Assembly (NCBI GenBank): GCA_963722555.1
Contig: CAVRNQ010000001.1
Span: forward strand, 62,001 to 126,000
Direction: 5' to 3'
DNA length: 64,000 nucleotides
From: Bog-366 sp963722555
GTDB taxonomy: Bacteria; Acidobacteriota; Terriglobia; UBA7540
Below the pieces are notes generated by a model. The model saw only the letters and a list, made by a program, of their open reading frames with translations. It was not told where the DNA came from and did not search any database. Both the position numbers and the translations under genes were made by a program. Below, piece by piece: positions 36,071 through 45,585 of this stretch. Every line of letters begins with the position of its first letter. Position 1 is the stretch's first letter.

Positions 36071-37429
36071 ATGAATGCTTCCCCACGCATCCGCTTCGCC
36101 AACGCTGCCCGCCCGCCGCTCGAGAAGCGTACCTTTGGCCTGGGTGTGATCGGGCTAGGAACCGTCGGCACCGGCACACTGAAAGTCCTGATGGAACACC
36201 AGGGTGAGATCCGCCGGCGACTCGGGTGCGGGCTCGAGCTCAAGGCGGTTTGCTCGCTCGACGTGCACCGGCAGGATCTCTCCTGGCTGGGCCAGTCCGT
36301 CAAACGTACTTCCAACTGGAAGCAGGTTATTCGCGACCCGGAAGTTGACATCGTCGTGGAACTGGTGGGTGTTCTTCCGACCGCGCGTGCCATCGCTCTG
36401 GCCGCACTGGACGCGGGCAAGCACCTGGTCACGGCCAATAAGCAGCTCATGGCCGAGCACGGCGTGGAACTGGTCGAGCGCAGCCGCGCGTGCCGCGTCA
36501 GCCTGGGCATTGAAGCCTGTGTCGCGGGTGGGACGCCTTTGCTACACGCCGTCCGCGACGGGTTGGCCGGGGAAAGCTTCACGGCCGTGTATGGTATTCT
36601 GAACGGCACCACCAACTACATCCTGACCGAGATGGAACGCCGCTGCTGCTCCTTCGCGGAGGCCCTGGCCGAGGCGAAGGAAGAAGGTTACGCCGAGCCT
36701 GACCCCACGTTTGACCTGGAGGGCTACGACGCGCGCTACAAAATCGCCATCCTGGCCATGATGTGTTTTGGCCAGGCCGTGCGCGTCTCCGACATTCCCG
36801 CCGTGGGCATCACGCGCATTGACCAGGTCGATTTCGCTTACGCGCACCGGCTGAACCACACGCTGCGGCTCATCGCCGGCGCCCGGCGTCGCGCGCACGG
36901 CCGCCTGGAAATCTTCGTCCGCCCCATGATGATCCCCACAGCCTCGTGCCTGGCTGGCGTGCTGGGCCCGCTCAACGGGGTGCTGCTGATAGGCAACAAA
37001 GGTGGCAATACCAGTATCACTGGACGCGGCGCGGGGGGTGAGCCCACGGGCGTCGCCGTACTCTCCGACGTTATGCAGATCGTGCGTTCAGTCGCCGCCG
37101 GCGGGGTGCGCCCCACTCCCTTCGGCTACGAGAGCTGGCGCCCGGCCAGAATCGCGACGCCAGATGAGAACGTGGTCGCTGCCTACCTGCGCCTCGTGGT
37201 CCGCGACCGGCCCGGCATTCTGGGGCGCGTCTGCGCCATTTTGGGACGGCATCGCATCAACATCGACTCCGTTCTGCAGGAGCCGGGATGCAAGAAAGAC
37301 CACCTGCCCTTCGTGATGACCCTCGAACCTACCCAGGAGAAACGTCTGGCACGCGCGGCAAGGGAAATTGCCCGCCTGCCCTTCCTGGCCGAGCCTCCCC
37401 TGCTCCTGCCCTTCGCAGAACTCCCCTGA
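36071..37429 (+). CDS. hom: Homoserine dehydrogenase with ACT domain
   Basis: 452 residues. NAD-binding GVIGLGTVGTGTLKVL (about 24-39), VVELVGVLPTARAIALAAL, VTANKQLMAEHG, GIEACVAGGTPLL and YGILNGTTNYIL define the catalytic part. The C-terminal ACT domain (about 372-440, LRLVVRDRPGILGRVCAILG) is the usual threonine-feedback site. It makes homoserine for methionine/threonine. GGGAG is the Shine-Dalgarno. It stands alone, without thrB/thrC beside it. Confidence 0.95.
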   Translation: MNASPRIRFANAARPPLEKRTFGLGVIGLGTVGTGTLKVLMEHQGEIRRRLGCGLELKAVCSLDVHRQDLSWLGQSVKRTSNWKQVIRDPEVDIVVELVGVLPTARAIALAALDAGKHLVTANKQLMAEHGVELVERSRACRVSLGIEACVAGGTPLLHAVRDGLAGESFTAVYGILNGTTNYILTEMERRCCSFAEALAEAKEEGYAEPDPTFDLEGYDARYKIAILAMMCFGQAVRVSDIPAVGITRIDQVDFAYAHRLNHTLRLIAGARRRAHGRLEIFVRPMMIPTASCLAGVLGPLNGVLLIGNKGGNTSITGRGAGGEPTGVAVLSDVMQIVRSVAAGGVRPTPFGYESWRPARIATPDENVVAAYLRLVVRDRPGILGRVCAILGRHRINIDSVLQEPGCKKDHLPFVMTLEPTQEKRLARAAREIARLPFLAEPPLLLPFAELP

Positions 37430-37734
37430 CCCCCCCCCGCGGATTCTCCCTCGCCGCGACATCGCGGGCCGCCAGACGTCGTGTAGAGCGGTTGCGCGCT
37501 GCTGCGTCCTACAAAATCCTTGATTGTCCCTGAAGAGGGTGCTACAAGGCGCCCGTAACCCGTTTCTGAAACCGGTTACATGACAGATTTCATGCTGCAT
37601 TCTGTGCAAGCAGCCGGCCGTGTGCAATAGAGACTTTCGCACCGGAGCCTGCCCTGCCCGAAACGGAAGGACCGGGCTCAAGCGCAGCCGGTTCTCGGCT
37701 TCGAGACGACTCGGCAGCAAAACGGAGTGGAAAC
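37430..37734. other. Intergenic, no feature seen
   Basis: No repeat family or gene could be recognised. A C-run follows the hom stop. A GGAG lies before the GTG of the following gene. Confidence 0.4.
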
Positions 37735-38301
37735 GTGAAGCGATCATTCATCCCGGCGGCTTTCGGAATCCTGGTTTGGATTGCCGCCTTGCTGCCCGCC
37801 TGCAAAACAGGTCGGGAATGGCAGCAGCTTTTCAACGGCAGGGACCTGAGCGGTTGGCAACACGTGGGGGACGGCGGGATGCGCGTCGAGAACGGGCTGA
37901 TCCGGACCTACGGCAAAGGTATGGGCCTGCTCTGGTGGACGGGCGGCAAGATCGGCAACGCCGTCATCCGGGTTGTCTACAGAACCCAGGACAAGGTTGA
38001 CGACTCGGGAGTCTTCATTCGAATCCCCCTCGAACCCCGCGAGGCCTGGATGCCCGTGCATTACGGTTACGAGGTGAACATCGAGTACGACCCGGCCAGA
38101 TGGCAAGAGGATGACTACTACGCAACCGGTTCGCTTTACTCGTTCACTAAGATCTTGACCAAGGCTGACCGCCCCGGGCCGGAATGGAACACCCTGGAGA
38201 TCTCGCTCGATGGGCCTCGCACCACGGTCTATGTCAACGGCGCGAAGGTAACCGACTTTACCGAGGAGGACCCGGTTCCCGGCCTGCGCCAGAGCGTTTA
38301 G
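37735..38301 (+). CDS. DUF1080 lipoprotein, apparently C-terminally short
   Basis: 188 residues from a GTG with GGAG upstream. The signal sequence ends in a lipobox (AALLPAC), so it is a lipoprotein, followed by a DUF1080 domain: QLFNGRDLSGWQHVGDGGMR, VDDSGVFIRIPL, NIEYDP, GPEWNTLEISLDG and TTVYVNGAKVTDF. Relatives normally continue with a final GYIGLQNH-type strand that closes the sandwich. Here the frame stops soon after EEDPVPGLRQSV and no continuation appears in other frames, so the last strands are missing. Either truncated or a short form. Probable glycoside-related role as for the paralogue at 21295. Confidence 0.7.
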   Translation: MKRSFIPAAFGILVWIAALLPACKTGREWQQLFNGRDLSGWQHVGDGGMRVENGLIRTYGKGMGLLWWTGGKIGNAVIRVVYRTQDKVDDSGVFIRIPLEPREAWMPVHYGYEVNIEYDPARWQEDDYYATGSLYSFTKILTKADRPGPEWNTLEISLDGPRTTVYVNGAKVTDFTEEDPVPGLRQSV

Positions 38302-38372
38302 TCTTTCCACGAAAAGAGGCAGGCGCGCCCGCCAGGCCGGAACCCTGCCATCACTCCAGGACCGTCAGGCCG

Positions 38373-39455
38373 TCAGGCTCCGAGCCAGAGGTTTACGGGA
38401 ATCGCACGGGGATCCTTCGGCTCGTAAGGCCAACTGATCCTGCGTCCGGTGCCGGCTGACTCATACGCCGCATAGATGATCTCCAGCGTCGCCACGCCGT
38501 CTTCACCCGTCTCGCGGGCCGGCTGATCATGCAAGACGCATTGCGTGAAGTGGCGCATCTCGTGGGGGAAACCGTAAAGGTGAGCTTCCTCGAAAACCGT
38601 AAACGTCCAACCCTTGGTGTCTCCGGATTTCTCCACGGCGTATCCGTAACCGTCCACGCTGTAAGTTTCCATCGAACTGCCATGCAGCAGGTCGCAGTAA
38701 ACCACTCCACTCGTTCCATACAGTTCAATCCGGTCATCCATGCCGCCGTGCCTCACCCAACTGTCTTCGATGACGGCAATCCCTCCCCCTTCGAATTCCA
38801 GGATGATGACGGAATTGTCTTCGCCCTGGGTGCGTTGGTGAAAGACGCGTTGGCAATGCGCGACGACGCTCTTCACCTGGGGCTTGCCGTACATCCAACG
38901 CGACCATTCGATGCCGTGGCAGCCCATGTCCATGATGGCGCCGCCGCCGGCGCGGTGGATGTCGTAGAACCAGTCGGAGTGTGGGCCGGAGTGCTTCTCG
39001 CCTTGCTTGATCATGAACATCTTGCCGATGGCGCCTTCCTCCACCAGTTGTTTGGCGCGGGCGTACTTGGGCGAAAAGCAGATCGTCTCGGCGTACATCA
39101 GCTTGACCCGGTGCTCCCGGCAGGCCGCCACCATGGCGCGGCCCGCCTCCAGCGTGTGCGCCAGAGGTTTTTCGATGACGATATGCTTTCCCGCCTCCGC
39201 TGCCGCCACCACGACCTCGCGGTGCAGGTCGTTGGGAATACCCAGCACGACCAGGTCAATATCCTTGCGCTCGAGCAGCCGGCGGTAATCCGTCGTACTG
39301 GAAGGAATCTTCCACTTCCGCGCAAATTCCGCGACCCCCACCGGATCCGCCCCGCAAGTGGCGACGAGCTCCGCCTCGGGCACTTCTTGGAATGCTTCCG
39401 CATGAACCTGGGAGACAAAACCGCTCCCAATAATTCCCACTCGCACCTTGTCCAT
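38373..39455 (-). CDS. Gfo/Idh/MocA-family oxidoreductase
   Basis: 360 residues. NAD-binding GIIGSGFVSQVHAEAF (about 7-22), the conserved EKPLAHTLEAG (about 95-105, with the catalytic-site Lys), AGGGAIMDMGCHGIEW and a beta-sheet C-terminal domain. Enzymes of this family oxidise or reduce sugars and cyclitols. No signal peptide, so cytoplasmic. It is convergent with the DUF1080 lipoprotein gene, consistent with a shared carbohydrate theme but not an operon. Confidence 0.9.
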   Translation of the reverse strand: MDKVRVGIIGSGFVSQVHAEAFQEVPEAELVATCGADPVGVAEFARKWKIPSSTTDYRRLLERKDIDLVVLGIPNDLHREVVVAAAEAGKHIVIEKPLAHTLEAGRAMVAACREHRVKLMYAETICFSPKYARAKQLVEEGAIGKMFMIKQGEKHSGPHSDWFYDIHRAGGGAIMDMGCHGIEWSRWMYGKPQVKSVVAHCQRVFHQRTQGEDNSVIILEFEGGGIAVIEDSWVRHGGMDDRIELYGTSGVVYCDLLHGSSMETYSVDGYGYAVEKSGDTKGWTFTVFEEAHLYGFPHEMRHFTQCVLHDQPARETGEDGVATLEIIYAAYESAGTGRRISWPYEPKDPRAIPVNLWLGA

Positions 39456-39599
39456 GAATCACCCCTCCACGTTCAGGTATTGTGGCCGGGACGCCGCTGC
39501 GGACCCCCGGGCGGCGGGAGTCTACACCCGCGGCGTCGCCCCTGGCAACTTTTGGAAAGACCACCACGCAGCGCGGCTAGACAAGCTGCGGAAAAACGC

Positions 39600-39690
39600 T
39601 TCCCTGCTGTCATTCTGAGTCCTTCGCTGTCATCCTGAGCCCCGCGAGGGATCTCGCTCTGCAGCTCCTTAGGACGGCGAATTCCAGGTT
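39600..39690. repeat. Interspersed 'ttcgctgtcatcctgagc' repeat cluster
   Basis: gtcattctgagtccttcgctgtcatcctgagcccc-like words preceded by gctgcggaaaaacgc. Same family as 784-921, in inverted relation to that copy. Confidence 0.65.
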
Positions 39691-39754
39691 TCTCCTGCTA
39701 GAACAGCGCGATAAGCTCATTTCCTTTCGACAACATGCTGGTTTTCGCCCTGAA

Positions 39755-39988
39755 TTACCGCACAATTTGTGAATTCTCGGCCAAAAAGCCCGATAACTTA
39801 TCGGTCATTGTGTCATTCTCCCCTTTGTTTTCATAGACATAGTCGGGTCGATCTTCATTTTTAACATCTTTATGGGTCAGCGCCCCGTTCCTGACCTTGA
39901 TCAGCGTGTGGGTGAGCCGCCACAATGGGCGCAGGCAGGAATCTTTCATTCTTTGCAGGAACGTCATGTTTTCGTTGTTCGGAGCCAT
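39755..39988 (-). CDS. Small orphan protein, DVKNE...VYENKG family (longer copy)
   Basis: 77 residues, paralogous to the 51-residue frame at 438-593 and longer at the C-terminus (MTDKLSGFLAENSQIVR). Sequence similarity between the two copies also extends beyond the coding part (about 39690-39755 against 660-740). No domain or signal peptide is recognised. Two copies in 64 kb suggests a mobile or amplified unit rather than a housekeeping gene. Confidence 0.4.
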   Translation of the reverse strand: MAPNNENMTFLQRMKDSCLRPLWRLTHTLIKVRNGALTHKDVKNEDRPDYVYENKGENDTMTDKLSGFLAENSQIVR

Positions 39989-39999
39989 CAGGATGGTGT

Positions 40000-40361
40000 G
40001 ATTCTCGGGTGATCAATCGATCGGGACGCGCCTCAGGCCGAGCCCTGTTCGGCCTAGTGTCCACACTCGTAGACTACGCCACGCGCCGGGGGTGTGTCAA
40101 TAGGTGTTAATGCGATTGTTACTACGGGTAGGCAAAATCTCTCGGGAAAGCGCCACATTGTCCGGAACCGTGCCCGCGCCCAAGAAAAAGTGGAGCGCGA
40201 CTTCCTTATTCCCCTCCTGATTCAGGAGGGGATAGGGGGTGGTCAAGCCAGCGTAGCGCGGACCTCCGCAGTGTGAGGTCCGCGGCTTTTCGCGCCGGCC
40301 TGGCAACAGCGGTGGTAGAATGCCCACCAATCGTCGCAGTGATTCCCGCTTTCCGGAGGTG
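40000..40361. other. Non-coding repeats upstream of the first RHS fragment
   Basis: Contains CCCCTCCTgattcAGGAGGGG (40211-40232, as at 1-18 and 55190-55215) and a GTAGCGC REP hairpin (40253-40290). There is no sign of the missing RHS N-terminus. Confidence 0.6.
40253..40290 (+). repeat. GTAGCGC REP hairpin
   Basis: GTAGCGCGGACCTC, loop cgcagtgt, GAGGTCCGCGGCTTTT. Nearly the same arm as the 20582/20635 pair. Confidence 0.7.
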
Positions 40362-41659
40362 CCGATGCGGCGGGGAACTTGACGGGTGACGGCACGTACA
40401 CCTACCAGTGGGACGCGGAGGGGCGGCTGATATCGGTGGACAACGGGGCGGCGCGGAGTTACGTCTATAACGCCTTGGGGCGAGAGGTGGAATTTCATGG
40501 GGACGGCCGCGTCTCGGAGGATCTCACCGACCTGGCGGGCCAGTACCTGGGGTCGGTTGACCCCTCGAGCGGCGCCTGGACGGGTGAGAGAATACCGGGG
40601 AGCAGTATATACTTAGCCTGGTATGTCAACGGCGGGACCACGTTTTTCCACTACAACGCCCTGGGCTCGACGGTCATGAACACCCGGCACGACGGCACAG
40701 TGACCAACGACATCCTCTTCTATCCCTGGGGCCAAGGGTGGGCGGCCCCCGTGAACGATTACATCCAATTCTTTGGGAACATTCCTAACTGGGATTGGGA
40801 GATCGGCGAAGGCGTCACCCCGAATCGCTATTACCCCAACAACCAGGGCCGCTGGCTCTCTCCCGACCCCCTCGCCGGCAACATCTCGAACCCCCAGTCC
40901 CTCAACCGGTACGCGTATGTGCTTAACAACCCCACCACCCTCAACGACCCGACGGGGCTGAGCGATTGTGGAAATACCGATTACCCGTGTAATAACTACA
41001 ATGGGGAACCCCCGGTAGGCGGTGGACACTATAATGGAAACGGGGGTGGAACTACGATTGCCGGCGGAGCCGATACCGACCCCTCCGACTTATCCGGATG
41101 CTCGAATTTGGCCACGAATGGCGCTCAGTGCGCGGATTATGCGGGGTTATGGAGCAACGGCCAGCCGATCTATGGCCCTCCTCAAGTCGGCGGGGACTCT
41201 GTGGGTAGTTGGCTCGGTGGCGGTGGCGGTGTTTGGAATGAAGTCGCACCCCCGTTCGGCGGCGGTACCGCCGGCCTGCCCTGTGACTTCGGAACGTGCG
41301 GGGGAACTAGCGCCCCGCCCGGCAACGGGTTTGAGGCAGCGGAAGTCTTGGGCACCGCTGGCACTCTCATCGCGCCAGGCGTAGGAACGACAATAGGAAT
41401 TGTTCTCGGTCTGGGGGTGGACGCGTACCTTGCCTACAAACTCTACAATATCCACCAGGCGAAGGGCGGTGCGAGCCAGAACCCTCTGCCAAGTTGGGTA
41501 ACGGATCGTCCACGACCAGGGGAAACGGCTGATGAGTTTGCCGGACGCGTTTGCCAGGCCAGATACCCGCCGGATGGCGCGGGATGCGGTCAGGGCGCTG
41601 GCAGCGAATTTAACAAGATTAGGAAGTGGGCCCAGGAATGGATAAACAAACACAAATAA
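40362..41659 (+). CDS. Orphan RHS tip: core end plus putative C-terminal toxin (type 33-like)
   Basis: About 430 residues with no N-terminus: the frame opens at DAAGNLTGDGTYTYQWDAEG inside the RHS repeat shell. The RHS-associated core end is intact (YYPNNQGRWLSPDPLAGNIS, NPQSLNRYAYVLNNPTTLND, PTGL). After this boundary comes a variable Gly-rich stretch, a hydrophobic helix (about 325-350) and a C-terminal domain with PGETADEFAGRVC and GAGSEFNKIRKWAQEW. The GESxxEFAxR...GSEFNKIxKW pattern resembles a bacterial polymorphic toxin domain (type 33-like, from memory, uncertain). The gene just downstream looks like immunity. As drawn it cannot be secreted and may be an unexpressed tip used for recombination. 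Confidence 0.65.
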
Positions 41660-41913
41660 GAGCACCGCATGGGGGCAGTCGGGCCAGGCTAGGGGCCGCG
41701 CTTATCCGGAGCGTTTTCCTGCTTTGGCACACCGACGCCCACGGAGACGAAAAGCTCATCGGTGTATATCGAACGGAAGGAGACGCTCTTGCCGCCATTG
41801 AGAGGGTAAGAGATAAGCCTGGTTTCTCGGAGGAGGGCGGCAAATTCGAGTGCGCCAAGTACGAGTTGAACCAAGATCATTGGACTGAGGGTTTCGGCCA
41901 TCCCGAGGACTAG
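41638..41913 (+). CDS. Putative immunity protein for the first RHS tip
   Basis: About 91 residues. VFLLWHTDAHGDEKLIGVYR, EGDALAAIERVRDKPGF and YELNQDHWTEGF match a small family typically found as the last gene behind RHS or other polymorphic toxin tips. The start overlaps the RHS stop (ATG at 41638, AGGA upstream), consistent with coupled expression. No catalytic motifs. The toxin-immunity assignment rests on family memory and position. Confidence 0.6.
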   Translation: MDKQTQIRAPHGGSRARLGAALIRSVFLLWHTDAHGDEKLIGVYRTEGDALAAIERVRDKPGFSEEGGKFECAKYELNQDHWTEGFGHPED

Positions 41914-41983
41914 CAATACTCGGTTAAGTAGTCAGGACGTGTCGGTGAACTCCGTTAAACACCATGGGCAACGCCCAACGATT

Positions 41984-42340
41984 CTAAGGAGCAGCGCCAG
42001 GAGTCTCTTGCGGACTCGCGGCAGTGTCCAGGTCGCACCAGGAGTTTTTTTTAAGGCGCGCCTGCTCGGAACGCAGAAAGGCGTAGGCCATGCTGACCAG
42101 GCAAACATGATGGTGCCATCCCCGCCATTGGCGGCCCTCGTAATGGTCCAACCCGAGTTCTTCTTTCAATTCGCGGTAATCCTGTTCGACCCGCCAGCGC
42201 GCCTTGGCGATGCGCACGCAGTGGCGCCATCCGGGCGGCTGCGCACCGAGTTGGGCCAGCCAGTATTTCGTCGGCTGCTTTTCCTCCTTCGGCCATTCCA
42301 CCAGCAACCATTCCTTGACCCGCGGGGGATGGGCTTGTTG
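41984..42340 (-). pseudogene. IS701-family transposase, C-terminal fragment
   Basis: KEWLLVEWPKEEKQPTKYWL, RIAKARWRVEQDYRELKEEL and GLDHYEGRQWRGWHHHVCL match the end of IS701-type DDE transposases, including the final catalytic Glu region (YRELKEELG). The N-terminal part is missing and the break is at the REP hairpin at 42341. C-terminal about 30 residues follow to the stop at 41984. Not functional. Confidence 0.8.
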
Positions 42341-42392
42341 CCGCGGGTGGCGCATACGTTCCGACGGTTTTTGTCGGGATGTGTGCGACCCA
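42341..42392 (+). repeat. REP hairpin type A at an IS701/RAYT junction
   Basis: GGTGGCGCATACgttCCGAC, loop, GTCGGgatGTGTGCGACC. Same arm as the intron-split copy (44391/45104). Confidence 0.75.
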
Positions 42393-42412
42393 GGGACCAT
42401 ATACTGTTCCGG

Positions 42413-42602
42413 TGCTAAAGCACCGCTACGGCCTCAATCATCTGCATTATTTGACCACGCGCACGTATCATCGTCGCGCGCCTGTTTGAACCCGAGCCTT
42501 TTAGGAAGCAAAGGGTTGTGACTCCAATTTGTGGGGGGAATTGAAGTTTCGAATCCTGGAATACGTTCTCACGCCGGAACATTTCCACGCGCTCATCGCG
42601 GG
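42413..42602 (+). pseudogene. Decayed REP-associated tyrosine transposase fragment
   Basis: Translates as LKHRYGLNHLHYLTTRTY, then stop codons and a shift, then ELKFRILEYVLTPEHFHALI. The second part is the HUH nuclease motif (EHFHALI) of REP-associated transposases; the first is their N-terminus. The fragment lies between two type A REP hairpins (42341 and 42597), the normal REPtron layout. A paralogous fragment is at 45165-45258. Confidence 0.75.
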
Positions 42603-42639
42603 TGGCGCATACATGCCGGTTTGTGGCATGTGTGCGATC
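42597..42639 (+). repeat. REP hairpin type A
   Basis: GGTGGCGCATACATGCC, loop, GGCATGTGTGCGATC. It abuts the decayed transposase and precedes the second RHS fragment. Confidence 0.7.
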
Positions 42640-42692
42640 AGGGGAACTACCGGGTCGGCTGGCGCAGAGCGCAGATCTGCGATCTACCCCAC

Positions 42693-44012
42693 TCCGGCCT
42701 TACAAACGACGCGGCGGGGAATGTGACGGCGGACGGGGTGCACACGTACCAATGGGATGCGGAGGGGCGGGCCAGCTCGATCGACGGGGCTGCCCAGATT
42801 TACAATGCCCTGGGCGAGCGCGTGTACAGCGTGTATCCGGGCGCGCCGATCAGCCTCGTGTTCGACCCGGCGGGGCAGTTGATGGGAGCCATCTGGAGCT
42901 GGGCATGGAACTACTTCCTCTACTTCCAGGGGCGGATGCTGGCGGAGTACGAGGCGGACGGCGCGCACTTCGGGCACGCCAACGGGCTGGGCTCGGTGTC
43001 GCAGGACACCGACTGGACGGGCACGACGGCGCAACCGATCCTGTTCTATCCCTGGGGACAGGTGTGGCAAAACCCCACGGGGCAGCTCGGGAACGCGCTG
43101 CACCAGGAGTTCGCCTCGCTGCCCGGCTACGACCCGAGCCTCGACCAGTACGTCACCCAGTTCCGGCGCTACTCGCCCACCGCGGCCATCTGGCTCTCCC
43201 CCGACCCCCTCGCCGGCGACATCTCGAATCCCCAGTCCCTCAACCGCTATGCCTATGTGCTCAACAACCCCACGAGCCTCACCGACCCGCTCGGATTGGA
43301 CAACTGTAAAGTCACCGGCACCTGCGGACGCAACGGAGGAGCTGGGTACAACGACGCCTATGCCTACAATCCTCCTTGCAGTGGATTAAGTGGATTTTTC
43401 GGTATCTGCGCCCCCAACTATTCTCAAGAGGCAGCGGCGGCAGAGGCGCAGTACGCGGTGAATATATGCCCGAATTGCGCGGGCATAGGCTACACCGCGG
43501 GTGGGCTTACCTATACGTGGGTTCCGTCTGCATTCAGTCAAAACGGTGGTGTGATAAGCATTACTACAGGTTACTGGTCAGTGGGCTCAGTGAATGACCT
43601 GGGGTTCTTCGGTCAATTGGCGGCCTACGCCAATGATGCGGTCAGCGCTGCCCGGAACTGGGTGGCAAGTGCGCTGGCTACTCCCCCTGGCGTGAGTATC
43701 GGGATTGTGCTGCCACCTGGCGAGTCATGGGGGAACTCGGCCACTCTTGAACGGCACTTCGTGGAGCATGGCGCGGACTTTGGATCAACGAGTGCATATG
43801 AATATGCACAGCAGGCGTCAGACTTCTTGGTCCAGTCCCAGGCGGACAGTCTACCAACGAAGATCGACTCAGAAGGCGTCATACGGGTATACGATCCCAG
43901 CACGAATACATTTGGTTCGTACAACCCGAACGGGACGACGCGTACGTTCTTCCAGCCTACCAGTCCGAGTTATTTTGCTCGGCAACCGGGTGCTCTTGTG
44001 CCGAGACACTGA
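42693..44012 (+). CDS. Second orphan RHS tip with C-terminal toxin-like domain
   Basis: About 440 residues, opening at SGLTNDAAGNVTADGVHTYQ and thus lacking the RHS N-terminus at the same boundary as the first tip. The core end SPDPLAGDISNPQSLNRYAY is shared with the first tip almost word for word; the region downstream is entirely different. The C-terminus (ERHFVEHGADFGSTSAYEYA, then VIRVYDPSTNTFGSYNPNGT, TRTFFQP, SYFARQPG) resembles the nuclease-type C-terminal domains of contact-dependent toxins (CdiA-CT/BECR-like, by pattern). A putative immunity gene follows after 9 bases. Confidence 0.7.
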   Translation, partial: SGLTNDAAGNVTADGVHTYQWDAEGRASSIDGAAQIYNALGERVYSVYPGAPISLVFDPAGQLMGAIWSWAWNYFLYFQGRMLAEYEADGAHFGHANGLGSVSQDTDWTGTTAQPILFYPWGQVWQNPTGQLGNALHQEFASLPGYDPSLDQYVTQFRRYSPTAAIWLSPDPLAGDISNPQSLNRYAYVLNNPTSLTDPLGLDNCKVTGTCGRNGGAGYNDAYAYNPPCSGLSGFFGICAPNYSQEAAAAEAQYAVNICPNCAGIGYTAGGLTYTWVPSAFSQNGGVISITTGYWSVGSVNDLGFFGQLAAYANDAVSAARNWVASALATPPGVSIGIVLPPGESWGNSATLERHFVEHGADFGSTSAYEYAQQASDFLVQSQADSLPTKIDSEGVIRVYDPSTNTFGSYNPNGTTRTFFQPTSPSYFARQPGALVPRH

Positions 44013-44021
44013 GGTGCTGCC

Positions 44022-44294
44022 ATGCCTTACACATGTCCCATCTGCGGGTATCCAGAACTTAAGGATCCCCCACACTCTAAAGAGGGCGGCGGTTCCTACG
44101 AGAACTGCCTTTCCTGTGGGTTTGAATTCGGTTTCCATGACGATGACCGCGGCATAAGCTATGAAACTTGGCGCCGAGAATGGGTACAAAAGGGAATGCC
44201 GTGGTCGGGACTTAGCATACCTCCTCCGCCTGATTGGAACCCGCGCGATCAACTTCGCAAAGCCGGTTGGGGCTTGGATGGTAAGCAGCACTGA
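44022..44294 (+). CDS. Putative immunity protein, Cys-rich zinc-ribbon type
   Basis: 90 residues. CPICGYPELKDPPHS...GSYENCLSCGFEFG has two CxxC pairs around a GSYE element, like the short CPCC-type proteins found next to polymorphic toxins. GAGGTG lies about 6 bases upstream. It sits directly downstream of the second RHS tip, so it is the likely immunity partner. The assignment is by position plus motif. Confidence 0.6.
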   Translation: MPYTCPICGYPELKDPPHSKEGGGSYENCLSCGFEFGFHDDDRGISYETWRREWVQKGMPWSGLSIPPPPDWNPRDQLRKAGWGLDGKQH

Positions 44295-44400
44295 CCCTCG
44301 GAGTAGTGCCTTCGACTTCAGGAAATGTTGGCATTATCACGCATCATTTCTTCAAGCCAGGGCCATGAGGTGATCATGAGTATGCGCGTCGCGGGTGGCG

Positions 44401-45103
<703 letters not shown>

Positions 45104-45164
45104 CATACGTCCCGACGGTCTTTGTCGGGATGTATGCGAACCCAGGGACGATAGAATGTTCGCG

Positions 45165-45258
45165 TGCTAAAGCACTATTACGGCCTTAATCATCAGCACT
45201 ATTTGAGCACCAGCACGTATCGTCGCGCGCGCCGGTTTGACTCCGAGCGTTTGGCAGG
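45165..45258 (+). pseudogene. N-terminal remnant of a REP-associated transposase
   Basis: Translates LKHYYGLNHQHYLSTSTYRR, ARRFDSER before breaking into a repeat. It matches the start of the fragment at 42413 and is preceded by the same leader words (gggacgatagaatgtt) after a type A REP. Only about 30 codons remain. Confidence 0.7.
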
Positions 45259-45274
45259 CTGACGAAAAAGTCCC

Positions 45275-45505
45275 AAACATGTCATCCTGAGGAGCCGCGA
45301 CGAAGGATCTCCGTAGTTGCTTCATTCCGAACTGCCGAGATTCTTCGCGGAGTTTACCCTGAGCGGCAGAGCGAGATCCTTCGCTACGCTCAGGATGACA
45401 GCGAAGGACCTCAGCAGTACGCTCGGGTAAGCAGAAGAACAAACTGCCGGGGTTCTTCGCCCAAAAGGCGGGCTCAGAATGACAGCACGCGCACTCCCAC
45501 TGTCA
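45275..45505. repeat. Large interspersed 'tcatcctgagc' repeat cluster
   Basis: Multiple copies of catcctgaggagccgcgacgaagg, agattcttcgcggag, gctcaggatgacagcg words. Same family as 784-921. Confidence 0.65.
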
Positions 45506-45511
45506 TCCTGA

Positions 45512-45553
45512 GCGGGTAGCGCAGAGTCTCTGCTTTTGAGACTCTGCGGCTTG
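45512..45553 (+). repeat. REP type B, upstream copy of a REPtron
   Basis: GCGGGTAGCGCAGAGTCTC, loop, GAGACTCTGCGGCTT, 33 bases before the REP-associated transposase gene. The downstream mirror copy is 46111-46153. Confidence 0.85.
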
Positions 45554-45585
45554 CACGGGTGAAATCAGGCGTATAATCCGCCGGC

